This document shows, piece after piece, positions 1 through 7,369 of a stretch of 64,000 nucleotides of DNA (position 1 is its first letter; the number at the start of each line of letters is the position of its first letter). The position numbers and the translations under genes were made by a program. Source of the stretch: Bradyrhizobium xenonodulans (GTDB taxonomy: Bacteria; Pseudomonadota; Alphaproteobacteria; Rhizobiales; Xanthobacteraceae); the NCBI RefSeq assembly GCF_027594865.1, contig NZ_CP089391.1, positions 6,416,501 to 6,480,500 on the forward strand. Direction: 5' to 3'. Below the pieces are notes generated by a model, which saw only the letters and a list, made by a program, of their open reading frames with translations, was not told the DNA's origin and did no database searches.

Positions 1-222
1 GGCAAGGATGGTGTCAGCGAGCTCGAAGGTGTCTTCGGCATGTTGCGTCAGCGACTGGGCAAGGTTGGCCATGTCGACTTCGGCGTTGCGCAGCTCGACC
101 TGGTGGGCCTCCCACTCGCGCCATCCGCTCAGCGCGAGAATGGCGACGCAGGCGAGCGCCACAAACCCCGCCGCCCACAACGGGAAGCGAGCTTTCTCGA
201 CCTCGCGGCGGTTGCTCGGCAT
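1..222 (-). CDS. N-terminal fragment of a membrane sensor protein (PDC/dCache-type), cut by window start
   Basis: An open frame starts with ATG at 222 and runs off the window edge, giving the first 74 residues. It has a short basic start, one hydrophobic membrane segment (about residues 13-33), then an amphipathic helix ending LAQSLTQHAEDTFELADTIL. That pattern is typical of the start of a periplasmic PDC/dCache sensor domain, as found before GGDEF or histidine-kinase modules in bradyrhizobia. The output domain lies outside the window, so the enzymatic class cannot be told. The sensor assignment is an inference from this N-terminal pattern only. Confidence 0.6.
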   Translation of the reverse strand, partial: MPSNRREVEKARFPLWAAGFVALACVAILALSGWREWEAHQVELRNAEVDMANLAQSLTQHAEDTFELADTILA

Positions 223-792
223 GGGGCGGTGGCTCCTTTTCGCGCAGGGTCCCACCCGGGCCTTAATGGCGGGTTTGCAGCCACGCCATGATGCGGGCAC
301 CGAGTAAGCGTCGCTTCATCGTGGTGTCCGCGATCTTACGCATCGTAGTGATCGTCCATTAACCAGACGCCACCTGCCGCGAGACGCGGCTCGATCCGGC
401 CAAGAACGGACGCATCCGTTCGCTGCGCCCGCCCCGCGATTTCTCTAAGCGCGCTTGTTGCGGAGCAAAGCTAGTCGCGGCAAGGAAATCCAGATGGCCA
501 AAGTGCACCTGATCCGGAAGCCGTGTCCGCACTGCAGGAAAGCGACGAAGCTTGTCTCGAGCCGACCGGTCAGGGGCGCCCAGTAATCAAGCGCAAAGAC
601 ACCTCACTCCCCGTCACGCTACGGGTCCTTAGCAACGCCGGAAATCAATGGAAGTAGCGTCAAATGAAACGGCCCGTCAGAGTGAGCCATTCGACGAGCC
701 GTTTCAGGGCGAGCCTCTATTCGCTCAATGCGCGCGAAGTAACCAATGGCCGGCACCGGCCGGTCCGAAATCCCTACTTGTCGGTGCAGACC
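223..792. other. Intergenic stretch, mostly without recognised features
   Basis: This 570-base stretch lies between the start of the sensor gene and the end of the next leftward gene. Apart from one possible 30-codon ORF at 494-586 I see no convincing coding frame, RNA gene or terminator. Confidence 0.4.
494..586 (+). CDS. Possible 30-residue microprotein with a CPHC motif
   Basis: ATG at 494 opens 30 codons (MAKVHLIRKPCPHCRKATKL and ten more). An AGGAAA sequence lies about 8 bases upstream. The CxxC pair in a basic context could bind zinc or be redox active, but the length makes chance likely. There is no operon partner and no codon evidence beyond the short frame. I recognise no family. 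Confidence 0.25.
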   Translation: MAKVHLIRKPCPHCRKATKLVSSRPVRGAQ

Positions 793-1002
793 TTAGTACC
801 CCTTCGTCACGCTTCCCCGCTGCCGGAGAAGATCGTCGAGCGCGGTGGTGCGTGGCGGCGGCAGCGGCCTAGTGCTTCCGGCAGGTTTGCTCTTGGCGTC
901 GTATCTCTTGGCCAGATCGAGCAGCCGTCTTCGAGTGAACGGGTCGGCCTTCTCCGCCAGATCGCGTGCCCGCTGCGCGAAGCCAACGTAGAACTCTTCC
1001 AT
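793..1002 (-). CDS. Small hypothetical helical protein
   Basis: The product is 69 residues if translation starts at the ATG at 1002 (MEEFYVGFAQRARDLAEKAD), preceded by a GGGGTGG stretch. An alternative ATG at 1020 adds six residues. It is a soluble, charged, mainly helical protein with no signal peptide, membrane segment or known motif. It sits alone on the minus strand upstream of another small minus-strand gene. Small proteins of this character are common in Bradyrhizobium, but I assign no function. Confidence 0.5.
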   Translation of the reverse strand: MEEFYVGFAQRARDLAEKADPFTRRRLLDLAKRYDAKSKPAGSTRPLPPPRTTALDDLLRQRGSVTKGY

Positions 1003-1093
1003 GACGCCACCCCACAACATCGCCGAAGGCCGATCTTCGATGGTCGGTGAGGGTCACGTCAAGAGATCGCTTGTGCCCGCCTGGCAAGCGGCA

Positions 1094-1264
1094 CTACGCT
1101 GTCTCGCCCGTAGCGGCGGAATGCTTGGCGGCGAGCAGCTTCAGCGCGGTCTCGATCTTGGCGAGGAGCGCCTGGATTTCGGCGCGCTCGTTCGGACCGG
1201 GATCCGCTTCGAGCCGCGCCAGCAATTGCTCCTTCTGGCCCTGGAGCTTCGCAACAGCAGACAT
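1094..1264 (-). CDS. 56-residue helical hypothetical protein
   Basis: ATG at 1264 gives MSAVAKLQGQKEQLLARLEA followed by two further amphipathic helices rich in Leu, Ala, Glu and Lys, ending at 1094. The heptad-like spacing of leucines suggests a short coiled coil. There is no signal peptide. It lies downstream of the secreted gene at 1317-1634, separated from it by a hairpin terminator, so it probably has its own transcript. Its frame is also open far upstream through the terminator and antisense to nothing known; I take the first ATG after the terminator. Function unknown. Confidence 0.45.
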   Translation of the reverse strand: MSAVAKLQGQKEQLLARLEADPGPNERAEIQALLAKIETALKLLAAKHSAATGETA

Positions 1265-1282
1265 CTCATCAGCTCGACGTCG

Positions 1283-1309
1283 AAAGGGCCGCTCAGAGAG
1301 CGGCCCTTT
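1283..1309 (-). terminator. Rho-independent terminator of the 1317-1634 gene
   Basis: A perfect 12-bp stem (AAAGGGCCGCTC paired with GAGCGGCCCTTT) with a 3-base loop lies directly after the stop of the minus-strand secreted gene. The T tract is short on both sides, so it could also act on plus-strand transcripts. Confidence 0.7.
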
Positions 1310-1316
1310 TCCTAGT

Positions 1317-1634
1317 TTACCAGCTTCGGGTGCCGAAGCTGAAACCGATGCTCGGGCCGCCGCCGTAGTAGCCGTAGCCGCGGTCGTAGTAGCCCGGCCC
1401 TCCGTAGGAGCCGTAGCTCCGACGGACGACGTAGCCGTCGTCTCCGCCGTAGTACCGCTGGACGTAGCGGGGACCGCCGGTGCGGTAGCAGCGGCCGTAC
1501 TCATTGCAGACCAAGCGAACCTGGTCGACGTTGGCCACCTCCGCCGACCCGATGGAGGTGGCATTGAGCGGAGCTGCCGACGCGGCCGACGCCAACAGGA
1601 CCGTTGCGAAAGCTCCGAGCGCAATCGTCTTCAT
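1317..1634 (-). CDS. Small secreted Gly/Tyr-rich protein
   Basis: The 105-residue product begins MKTIALGAFATVLLASAASA, a clear Sec signal peptide with an AXA cleavage site. The mature part has two cysteines in a VRLVCNEYGRCYR segment, then a repetitive Gly/Tyr/Arg tail (YYGG, GYYD, GYGYYGGGP). GGAGGAACACGAAC just before the ATG is a strong ribosome binding site, which decides this start over longer readings of the frame. It is probably periplasmic or surface exposed. Short secreted proteins of this composition are frequent in rhizobia, and their role is not known to me. Confidence 0.75.
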   Translation of the reverse strand: MKTIALGAFATVLLASAASAAPLNATSIGSAEVANVDQVRLVCNEYGRCYRTGGPRYVQRYYGGDDGYVVRRSYGSYGGPGYYDRGYGYYGGGPSIGFSFGTRSW

Positions 1635-1659
1635 GTTCGTGTTCCTCCGTTTGGCGAGA

Positions 1660-2760
1660 TCAGTCGATCTCTTCGATGACGCGACGTTCCTGCGGTTCGA
1701 CGATGTAGGTGCGGCTATCCCGGTGAATGTACCGGTACTCCCGCAGACTCGGCGCGTCGCGATAGACCTCGTCGGGGAAGGCATCGATTTCAACGCCCTC
1801 AGGCACGCGCTCGCCTCGGCGGATCTCGGTTCGGACCGTGCTGCCGGTCGTTTGCCGCTCGCGCTCGACGGGACGGGCCTTGGCGTGCTTCCGGATCACC
1901 TCGCGATCGCGGTCGCTGAACGTCACCTTGCGCTGCTCGGTGCTCGCCGGCGCCGACGCCGTGGAGCGCCCCGAGTACGGCAGGACGGTCACGATCTTGT
2001 AGCTGGACGGCTCCACGATCACGATCTCGTCCTTCACCAGGACGAAGTTGTAGCCGCGATACTGCGGCACGATCTCGACGACCTCGGCCGGCAGCGGCTG
2101 CAGGCGGACGTCGCGCGGCACGACGGTGCCTACGGACAGGGAGAAATTCACGTTGGTCAGCGGCTGTATGTTCAGGTGCGAAATCGACGTGCTGATCCGG
2201 GTCCGCTGCTGATCGTTGATGTTGACCGAGGCGTTCACGTTCGTGCTCGACGAACGATCGGCCGTGTTCTGCTGGCTGTTCGGCTGCTGGGCCGTGTTGG
2301 TCGAGCCACCAGCCGGAGACTGCGCCTGATTGGTGCCAGAAGCCGGCGGGTTCGCGCTCTGCGTCTGGCTGTTCGAAGGCGGGTTGGTCTGCGCCTGGTT
2401 CGAAGCCGGATTGGCTTGGTTGGAGGGCTGGCTGGTCTGCGCCTGGTTGGTCGAATTGTTCGAGGTCGGCGCCTGCGTGGTGTTGGTGCCCGAGTTGGAC
2501 GTTTGGCCTGCAGCGCTCTGGCCCGTCGATGACGGAGTCTGCGTCTGGGCCGAATTCGTCGAAGGATTGGTCTGCGCGGATCCCGAAGAGGAGTTGGACG
2601 ACGGTGTCGACGTCGACGAGGACGGCGGCGTCGATGTGGACCCCTGCTGACGCTGCGTAGCCGACGGATTGGAGCTCGACGTGTTCGGAGAAGATTGTGC
2701 GAGAGCCGAAGTCGCGAGCGCGACTGCGGCGGTCGTAGCCAAGAATAAACGCTTGTTCAT
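1660..2760 (-). CDS. Secreted DUF1236 protein with a long low-complexity linker
   Basis: The 366-residue product starts with MNKRLFLATTAAVALATSALA, a Sec signal peptide, after a GGAGGATTTCAG ribosome binding site. Residues of roughly 25-165 are a Ser/Thr/Asn/Gln/Pro-rich linker. The C-terminal half carries two DUF1236-like units (around DVRLQPLPAEVVEIVPQYRG and GVEIDAFPDEVYRDAPSLRE), each ending in a V-V/I-EP motif. DUF1236 proteins are periplasmic and widespread in Rhizobiales; their function is unknown. The linker suggests a spacer crossing the periplasm or a surface display role, which is inference. Confidence 0.85.
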   Translation of the reverse strand: MNKRLFLATTAAVALATSALAQSSPNTSSSNPSATQRQQGSTSTPPSSSTSTPSSNSSSGSAQTNPSTNSAQTQTPSSTGQSAAGQTSNSGTNTTQAPTSNNSTNQAQTSQPSNQANPASNQAQTNPPSNSQTQSANPPASGTNQAQSPAGGSTNTAQQPNSQQNTADRSSSTNVNASVNINDQQRTRISTSISHLNIQPLTNVNFSLSVGTVVPRDVRLQPLPAEVVEIVPQYRGYNFVLVKDEIVIVEPSSYKIVTVLPYSGRSTASAPASTEQRKVTFSDRDREVIRKHAKARPVERERQTTGSTVRTEIRRGERVPEGVEIDAFPDEVYRDAPSLREYRYIHRDSRTYIVEPQERRVIEEID

Positions 2761-2991
2761 CTGAAATCCTCCTAATGGTCGCCGAACAACACTGGACGAA
2801 GCGTCGGGTTCCTGCTCGGGAAGTTTCGGCAAATCGGCTGAAACTGCGCCGCCGAAATTCTTCCGGCTGGCGGAGAAATCATTCCCGCATTGCGGTGGCG
2901 CGCCGCCCCAGTGATCGGGAACAAACGGAACTTCGCGCGAGCCCCCTCGTTGGCAGTGACTACTTACGAAGGATTTTTTTAGGAGGACACC

Positions 2992-3219
2992 ATGAAGAAG
3001 CTGATCATCTGCGGCGCTCTCGCCGCCTTCGCCCTCGGCACCCAGGCCGCCAGCGCCGCCGAGTTCTACATCGTGCGCGACGCGACCACCAAGAAGTGCA
3101 CCGTGGTCGACACCAAGCCGACGACGACCACCACGACCGTCGTGGGTGATGGCGTGTACAAGACCAAGGTCGAGGCCGAGTCCGCGGTCAAGACCACGAA
3201 GGTCTGCACCGAACAGTAG
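2992..3219 (+). CDS. Small secreted protein with Thr-rich middle
   Basis: The 75-residue product has a Sec signal peptide (MKKLIICGALAAFALGTQAASA) and a mature part of about 52 residues with two cysteines (KKCTVVD near the start, KVCTEQ at the end) that could form a disulfide. Between them is a run of threonines. TTTTTAGGAGGACACC just upstream is a very strong ribosome binding site, so expression may be high. It is followed by a microprotein gene and a shared strong terminator. Proteins of this type are common in Bradyrhizobium; the function is unknown. Confidence 0.8.
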   Translation: MKKLIICGALAAFALGTQAASAAEFYIVRDATTKKCTVVDTKPTTTTTTVVGDGVYKTKVEAESAVKTTKVCTEQ

Positions 3220-3279
3220 CCGGTCGTCGCAGGGCCTAGTCGGCCAGGCGAAACGTGTTGACAGCAAATGGAGGAGAAA

Positions 3280-3360
3280 ATGCCCGTACTGATTTTGTGG
3301 GCCGTTCCCGCCGTGCTCGTTGTTGGCGGCGTCGGCTATTGGTTAGTTCACATGCACTGA
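3280..3360 (+). CDS. 26-residue single-pass membrane microprotein
   Basis: ATG at 3280 opens a 26-codon frame: MPVLILWAVPAVLVVGGVGY then WLVHMH. Nearly the whole peptide is one hydrophobic helix with a central Gly-Gly and a Pro, ending in a short polar tail. The ribosome binding site TGGAGGAGAAA is excellent, and the gene ends 22 bases before a strong terminator, both arguing that it is real. It probably shares a transcript with the secreted gene at 2992-3219. I recall near-identical peptides in other bradyrhizobia, but know no function. Confidence 0.65.
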   Translation: MPVLILWAVPAVLVVGGVGYWLVHMH

Positions 3361-3382
3361 GCGAATAGACCGCTCGCGTGAA

Positions 3383-3417
3383 TGGCCCGCCCGATGATTC
3401 GGGCGGGCCATTTTTTT
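3383..3417 (+). terminator. Strong rho-independent terminator
   Basis: A 12-bp GC-rich perfect stem (TGGCCCGCCCGA / TCGGGCGGGCCA, 3383-3394 with 3399-3410) with a TGAT loop is followed by seven T residues. Confidence 0.9.
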
Positions 3418-3501
3418 ACCCACGGAGCGGCCGACTGGTTGCCACGGGGCAGAAAAGAGCCCCATGGTGGGGCCCTAATCTCAGTGAGCAAACGCCCTAC
3501 T

Positions 3502-4014
3502 CTAGTTGTAATCCGAGTATTTGAACTGCGGCAGCGCTTTCAGTTGCTCTTTGTTGCCGCTCATGACGGCGTGGTCGGGCACCCAATCGTTCGCGTTGCG
3601 GTTCGTGGTGGTTGTCGACGCGGCGCCGGTGGTGGTGTCGCGCGAGGTTGTCGAGGTGCTGGTCGAGCTGGTCCGGACAGGCTCTTCCACAAACTTCAGC
3701 TTGTCGATCGAGACGGCGATGTCGTGCTCGCCCATTCCGAGGAAGCCGCCGATGCCGATCACCACCGCGTTGATCTTGCCGGTCTTGTCGACGAGCAATT
3801 CGTTGATGTCGCCGAGCTTCTCGTTGGCTTCGTTGTAGACGTTCAGCCCGATCAACTTCGAGGCGCGCCAGCTGCTCTTCAGCGCCATCTTGGCATCGGC
3901 CGGCTGAGCGGTGGCCGCCTGGGCGGCGCGGTCGGCCGGCTGAGTGGATTGCGCGAACGCGGCGCCGCCGATCACGGCAGTGCCGAGCAGAGCGACGGCA
4001 AGAAAGCTTTTCAT
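3502..4014 (-). CDS. Secreted PRC-barrel domain protein
   Basis: The product is 170 residues with a signal peptide (MKSFLAVALLGTAVIGGAAF then AQ). Residues of about 45-110 match a PRC-barrel: SKLIGLNVYNEANEKLGDIN, then INAVVIGIGGFLGMGEHDIA and a buried-strand end VSIDKLKF. After this comes a Ser/Thr-rich linker and a C-terminal LKALPQFKYSDYN tail. GGAGGAGATAATCG before the ATG supports the start. PRC-barrels are small beta folds seen in ribosome-maturation and photosynthetic proteins; the exported rhizobial type is usually linked to stress or envelope roles, without proven function. A second, non-exported PRC-barrel gene lies at 11249-11614. Confidence 0.85.
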   Translation of the reverse strand: MKSFLAVALLGTAVIGGAAFAQSTQPADRAAQAATAQPADAKMALKSSWRASKLIGLNVYNEANEKLGDINELLVDKTGKINAVVIGIGGFLGMGEHDIAVSIDKLKFVEEPVRTSSTSTSTTSRDTTTGAASTTTTNRNANDWVPDHAVMSGNKEQLKALPQFKYSDYN

Positions 4015-4157
4015 CGATTATCTCCTCCAACGTGAGCCCGCACCCTTTCAGATGCCCGGCCCAACGCCCGCAATTGCCACTTGTTCCTGATCACTTTCAG
4101 CTCGGAATGGTCTGAAAGAATTCGATCCAAAACTTCGCGGCGTCCAGACCCGGTCCA

Positions 4158-4379
4158 CTACCGACGTTCGGTGGTCACAAGCCGCACGGCAATCCCCTTG
4201 CCTTCGGAGCGAAGGCAAGCCCGGGAGAAATGCGGCCAAACCTGCTTCGAACAGTCGTCCGCTTCCTTCGCGGAGTCGCCGGCCTGCTGGACCTTCGGCT
4301 GTGGAGGAGGCACTTCGTCTGCAAGAGCGGCCGTCGCGAGAATGACAAAAGCCGCCGCCGCGGAAAGAATGGTTTTCAT
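4158..4379 (-). CDS. Small secreted protein (KQVWPHFS family)
   Basis: The 73-residue product has a Sec signal peptide (MKTILSAAAAFVILATAALA), a Pro/Lys-rich stretch, then a conserved-looking core with two cysteines: DDCSKQVWPHFSRACL, followed by a basic end IAVRLVTTERR. CAGGAGGCTCCC directly before the ATG is a good ribosome binding site. It lies just downstream of the glycosyltransferase operon on the same strand, 22 bases after its stop, so read-through is possible. I recall the WPHFSxxCL core from many bradyrhizobial proteins of unknown function. Confidence 0.75.
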   Translation of the reverse strand: MKTILSAAAAFVILATAALADEVPPPQPKVQQAGDSAKEADDCSKQVWPHFSRACLRSEGKGIAVRLVTTERR

Positions 4380-4400
4380 GGGAGCCTCCTGATCGGCAAC

Positions 4401-5501
4401 TCAACGAAGAGGCTCCGAAGCCGTTCCGACCGCGAGACGAGATATAGCTGCCCCCTTTTCGAATCCATCGCGTAATCCGCGACTGAGCAGATCGCGATAT
4501 CGGCGTTCGTACTCCTTCGCCATCCGGCTCGCGGCGAAACGCTTCTCGAACCGGGCGCGCACCACTCGTCTGTCCAGCCGCTCCAGTTGGTCCACTGCCC
4601 TGATCGCCTGCTCCTCACCATCGACGATGAAGCCGGTGACGCCGTGCTCTATGACTTCCGGCACCGAGCCTGAGCGATAGGCGATTACGGGCGTTCCGCA
4701 TGCCATCGCTTCGATCATGACGAGACCGAACGGCTCCGGCCAATCGATCGGAAACAGCAGGCCTGCTGCGTTCGCGAGGAAAGATTGCTTCTTCGCATCG
4801 TCGACTTCGCCGACGAGCTGGACCTTCTGGCCATCGATGTTCGGCTCGAGCTTGTTCTTGAAGTAGGCCGTCTCCGCGCGAGGTATCTTGGCCGCTATCC
4901 GCAGCGGCATCCGCGCGGCGCGTGCGATGCGCATGGCGGCTTCCGGTTCCTTGTCCGCCGTCAGCCGCCCGAGAAAGGCCAGGTACGAACCACGTTCGTA
5001 GGACGGCCTAAGCAGATCCTTGGGCAGCCCGTGCTGGATCGTCGCGATCCAGTTCGCGTTCGGAAGGGGCCGACGCTGGTTGTCGGAAATTGAGATGAAG
5101 GCCGCTTTCGGAAAAGCCCCGATCACGTCGGACAGACCAGGAAGGTCGAGGCGGCCATGCATCGTCGTCAGGAACGGCACGCCGGTCCGGCTCAGCACCG
5201 GAAGAGGCAGCCAGTCGACGTGGGAGTGGATTAGGTCGAAGTCGCCCGCGCGCTCGGCGATCGCTTCGATCAGCAGCGCGCAGGCGGCGTTCGGATCAGT
5301 GCCCCTCCGCCCCAGGCGCAGCGCGCGCGGCCCGACAGGGTGGAGCTTTCCCTTCGTCTTCGAATCCCCGCTCGCGAACAGGGTGACGTCGTGTCCGAGC
5401 TCGACCAGTTCGTCGACAAGCCAGGCGATCACGCGCTCCGTGCCGCCATAAAGCTTCGGCGGAACGCTCTCGGCCAACGGAGCAAGCTGGGCGATCCGCA
5501 T
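4401..5501 (-). CDS. Glycosyltransferase family 4 (GT-B fold)
   Basis: The 366-residue protein shows the GT-B layout. The N-terminal half begins MRIAQLAPLAESVPPKLYGG, the usual acceptor-side glycine motif (YGGTERV). The C-terminal half has the nucleotide-sugar site with the retaining-enzyme E-x7-E motif at E256 and E264 (WPEPFGLVMIEAMACGTPV). It should move a sugar from a nucleotide donor to an envelope or exopolysaccharide acceptor in the cytoplasm; the sugar cannot be told from sequence. It is the last gene of a coupled operon with two small genes (5505-5627 and 5633-5842), starting 3 bases after the previous stop. Confidence 0.9.
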   Translation of the reverse strand: MRIAQLAPLAESVPPKLYGGTERVIAWLVDELVELGHDVTLFASGDSKTKGKLHPVGPRALRLGRRGTDPNAACALLIEAIAERAGDFDLIHSHVDWLPLPVLSRTGVPFLTTMHGRLDLPGLSDVIGAFPKAAFISISDNQRRPLPNANWIATIQHGLPKDLLRPSYERGSYLAFLGRLTADKEPEAAMRIARAARMPLRIAAKIPRAETAYFKNKLEPNIDGQKVQLVGEVDDAKKQSFLANAAGLLFPIDWPEPFGLVMIEAMACGTPVIAYRSGSVPEVIEHGVTGFIVDGEEQAIRAVDQLERLDRRVVRARFEKRFAASRMAKEYERRYRDLLSRGLRDGFEKGAAISRLAVGTASEPLR

Positions 5502-5504
5502 CGG

Positions 5505-5627
5505 CTAGGCCCCGACCACGCGCCGCAGGGCAATCACGATGACCGCGGAAATGAGATATGAAATCGCGAGCAGCGTCCAACTGGGCCTTGTGCTGTCGCG
5601 AACCACGCGCGCGACGAACGTCTTCAT
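5505..5627 (-). CDS. 40-residue membrane microprotein coupled to the glycosyltransferase
   Basis: ATG at 5627 encodes 40 residues: a basic N-terminus (MKTFVARVVRDSTRPS), then one membrane helix (WTLLAISYLISAVIVIALRR) and a VVGA end. An in-frame ATG at 5639 would add MLTG and overlap the stop of the upstream gene as ATGTTGA, suggesting translational coupling. Its TAG stop is 3 bases before the glycosyltransferase ATG. Position and coupling suggest it works with, or anchors, the glycosyltransferase; this is inference. I know no family. Confidence 0.6.
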   Translation of the reverse strand: MKTFVARVVRDSTRPSWTLLAISYLISAVIVIALRRVVGA

Positions 5628-5632
5628 GCCCG

Positions 5633-5842
5633 TCAACATTCGTCTTCGGGAAGCTGGTGCAGGTAGGCTATCCCGAAGCTGGCGAGTTCTTCGGCATCGC
5701 TCTCTCGCTCTCCCCGTCTCCTGTGCAGATAGCGCTCGAGCAGGCAGCGGCGGCTGTCCTGAACGTCGATGTCAGGGTGCGCCGCCCGGTACACGGTCCA
5801 GGCCGTCTCTGCCGCCTTTCTCACCGTGACTTCGTCGACCAT
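5633..5842 (-). CDS. Small soluble hypothetical protein, first gene of the glycosyltransferase operon
   Basis: The product is 69 residues (MVDEVTVRKAAETAWTVYRA and on), helical, with an Arg-rich middle (ERYLHRRRGERESDAEE) and one cysteine at the very C-terminus. GGAGTGTAAGG precedes the ATG. Its stop overlaps the possible upstream start of the membrane microprotein, so the three genes 5842 to 4401 form one transcription unit. It has no signal peptide. Function unknown; a cytoplasmic adaptor is possible but not shown. Confidence 0.6.
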   Translation of the reverse strand: MVDEVTVRKAAETAWTVYRAAHPDIDVQDSRRCLLERYLHRRRGERESDAEELASFGIAYLHQLPEDEC

Positions 5843-5953
5843 CCTTACACTCCGAGCGACTGGATCCAGTCGCTGCCAACTCAGCGCGATGGCGAAAGTT
5901 TCTAGTTTTTCCCAAGGCTTCGACCTTTGGCGGAGAAGCGCTTGGCAGGTCTA

Positions 5954-6376
5954 TCAGGAAGCTTTCGCCCGCGCGCGGTCGCGGGCGGCTCGGCGGCGTT
6001 GCCGGCGTTGGGCTCGACCAAGCCGTACTGAGTCGTGAAGACGAGGCGCCGGCAGCGGTTCAGCTGCGGGTAGTTCGCTTGCCGGAACCGGCTCGCCAGG
6101 CCGGGCTTCCATGAGCTCCAACAGTCCGCGGCCCTTCTCGGTGATGCGCCAGCCGCCGTTCAAGCGCTCGACCAGTCCTTGCGAGAAGATGTCCAGATCC
6201 GGCGCTCGAGCGGCCAGGCGTTTGGTCCGCTCGGCCCAGTCCCGTCCGCTCGTCGCCAGGATTGCCATGTCGCGCTTGAGGTCCGCCATGACGGCGAAAC
6301 CGTCGGGATAGCTCACCAGGATCTTCAGCACCGTGACCTGGAAATTCACCCCCCGCTCCCCTCCGCCTATCGCCAC
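5954..6376 (-). CDS. Winged-helix-like hypothetical protein
   Basis: The frame gives 140 residues from ATG at 6376. The core from about residue 11 (NFQVTVLKILVSYPDGFAVM) to about residue 88 (GGWRITEKGRGLLELMEAR) has the shape of a winged-helix domain: helices followed by a beta-wing and the ITEKGRGLLE turn seen in MarR/PadR-like proteins. The C-terminal 50 residues are basic and Pro/Ala-rich and could bind DNA or RNA. The start overlaps the end of the 6367-6567 gene by 10 bases, so the two are probably one unit. Regulatory function is inference. Confidence 0.6.
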   Translation of the reverse strand: MAIGGGERGVNFQVTVLKILVSYPDGFAVMADLKRDMAILATSGRDWAERTKRLAARAPDLDIFSQGLVERLNGGWRITEKGRGLLELMEARPGEPVPASELPAAEPLPAPRLHDSVRLGRAQRRQRRRAARDRARAKAS

Positions 6377-6567
6377 ATGGTTGGCGCATCGTGGAGAGCC
6401 TCGCGGCCGACCTGCTTCAGCCTGTCGCGCGAAGTGTCGCCCTTCGTGGCGGCTTCCAGAATCCTGGACGCCACGTGAGTGCGGGCGCCGGTCTCATAGC
6501 GCGAGACGTCTTCGCAGACTTCGTTGAGGACTGCGCGCAGAAGCGCGGTCGTGGCCGGATCGAACAT
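6367..6567 (-). CDS. 66-residue conserved hypothetical protein
   Basis: MFDPATTALLRAVLNEVCED starts at 6567 after a GGGGGGATCC ribosome binding site. The protein is helical and ends GREALHDAPTMWR, with a TRTHVASRIL-like central segment (GARTHVASRILEAATKGDTS). I recall this as a recurrent short family in bradyrhizobia, sometimes adjacent to regulators. It has no membrane segment or signal peptide. It is the upstream partner of the winged-helix-like gene at 5954-6376, overlapping it by 10 bases. The molecular role is unknown. Confidence 0.7.
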   Translation of the reverse strand: MFDPATTALLRAVLNEVCEDVSRYETGARTHVASRILEAATKGDTSRDRLKQVGREALHDAPTMWR

Positions 6568-6875
6568 AGGATCCCCCCAAAGGAAAAACAGTCGTAGCGC
6601 AATCGCACGGGCGCCGAATTCAAGAGTGTTAAGCGCCCCAATATCCCGCCAAGTCTACACGCGAAGTCCAACTCGGCAAGCTCCGAAAGTCGCCGCACCG
6701 CACGCGGATTGCACCCCTCTTCGGTCGAAATGTTTGTGTCCAAGCTCGAAACTTTCGAGTGACTGCCGCACCGGCGCCCGACTATCCCATGCCGCTCGGC
6801 ACCTGGGCAAAAAGCAACCATTGCCTGTTTTTCCCGTTATTTGGCCGGGCAAGAAACGCGGAAAGGAGTAATCCG
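6568..6875. other. Divergent intergenic region
   Basis: These 308 bases separate the leftward 6367-6567 gene from the rightward secreted gene at 6876. It must hold promoters for both, but I see no promoter sequence that I would name, and no coding frame with a ribosome binding site. Confidence 0.4.
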
Positions 6876-7286
6876 ATGAGGAAGATTGCAATGGTGGCCG
6901 CGACGGTCGGCGCTCTCGGTCTCAGCTCGGTCGCGGCGACGTCGCCCGCCGAAGCTCATTGGCGAGGTGGCTGGGGACCGGGTATCGCTGGCGGCCTGAT
7001 CGCCGGCGCGTTGATCGGCGGGCTTGCCTCCTCGGCGTACGCCTGGGGGCCGGGCTACTACGACTACGGTCCAGGCTACTACGGCGCCGGCTATTATGGC
7101 AGACCCTACGCCTACGACTATGGGTACGATGCGCCCTACCGCTGGGGTGGCGGCTACGCCACGACCTACTACACCGCGCCGGTGTCCTATGGCTACCGGT
7201 ACCGTCGCGTCGTCCGGCCCGCCTACGCCTATTACGGCGGCGCCTATCCGGTCGTGCGGCACCGCTGGCATCATCACCACTGGTGA
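6876..7286 (+). CDS. Secreted Gly/Tyr-rich protein with His-rich end
   Basis: The product is 136 residues from ATG at 6876, preceded by GGAAAGGAGTAATCCG. It starts with a signal peptide (MRKIAMVAATVGALGLSSVA, AEA cleavage), then a glycine-zipper-like hydrophobic stretch (GGLIAGALIGGLASS) that could insert in a membrane. A long Tyr/Gly/Pro repeat region follows, ending in RHRWHHHHW. The His cluster could bind metal. A strong terminator follows at 7314-7344. Composition resembles the secreted protein at 1317-1634, so the region has several such surface-type proteins. No function is known to me. Confidence 0.75.
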   Translation: MRKIAMVAATVGALGLSSVAATSPAEAHWRGGWGPGIAGGLIAGALIGGLASSAYAWGPGYYDYGPGYYGAGYYGRPYAYDYGYDAPYRWGGGYATTYYTAPVSYGYRYRRVVRPAYAYYGGAYPVVRHRWHHHHW

Positions 7287-7313
7287 GACGGCGCCGTCCC
7301 TCAAGGCCCCGTC

Positions 7314-7344
7314 AGGCCGCGCTCGGAACGAGCGCGGCCTTTTC
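7314..7344 (+). terminator. Rho-independent terminator of the 6876-7286 gene
   Basis: A 12-bp perfect stem (AGGCCGCGCTCG at 7314-7325 with CGAGCGCGGCCT at 7329-7340), a GAA loop and a TTTT run lie 28 bases after the stop. Confidence 0.85.
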
Positions 7345-7369
7345 GTTGCGTGAAGCTGGATATTGCAGC

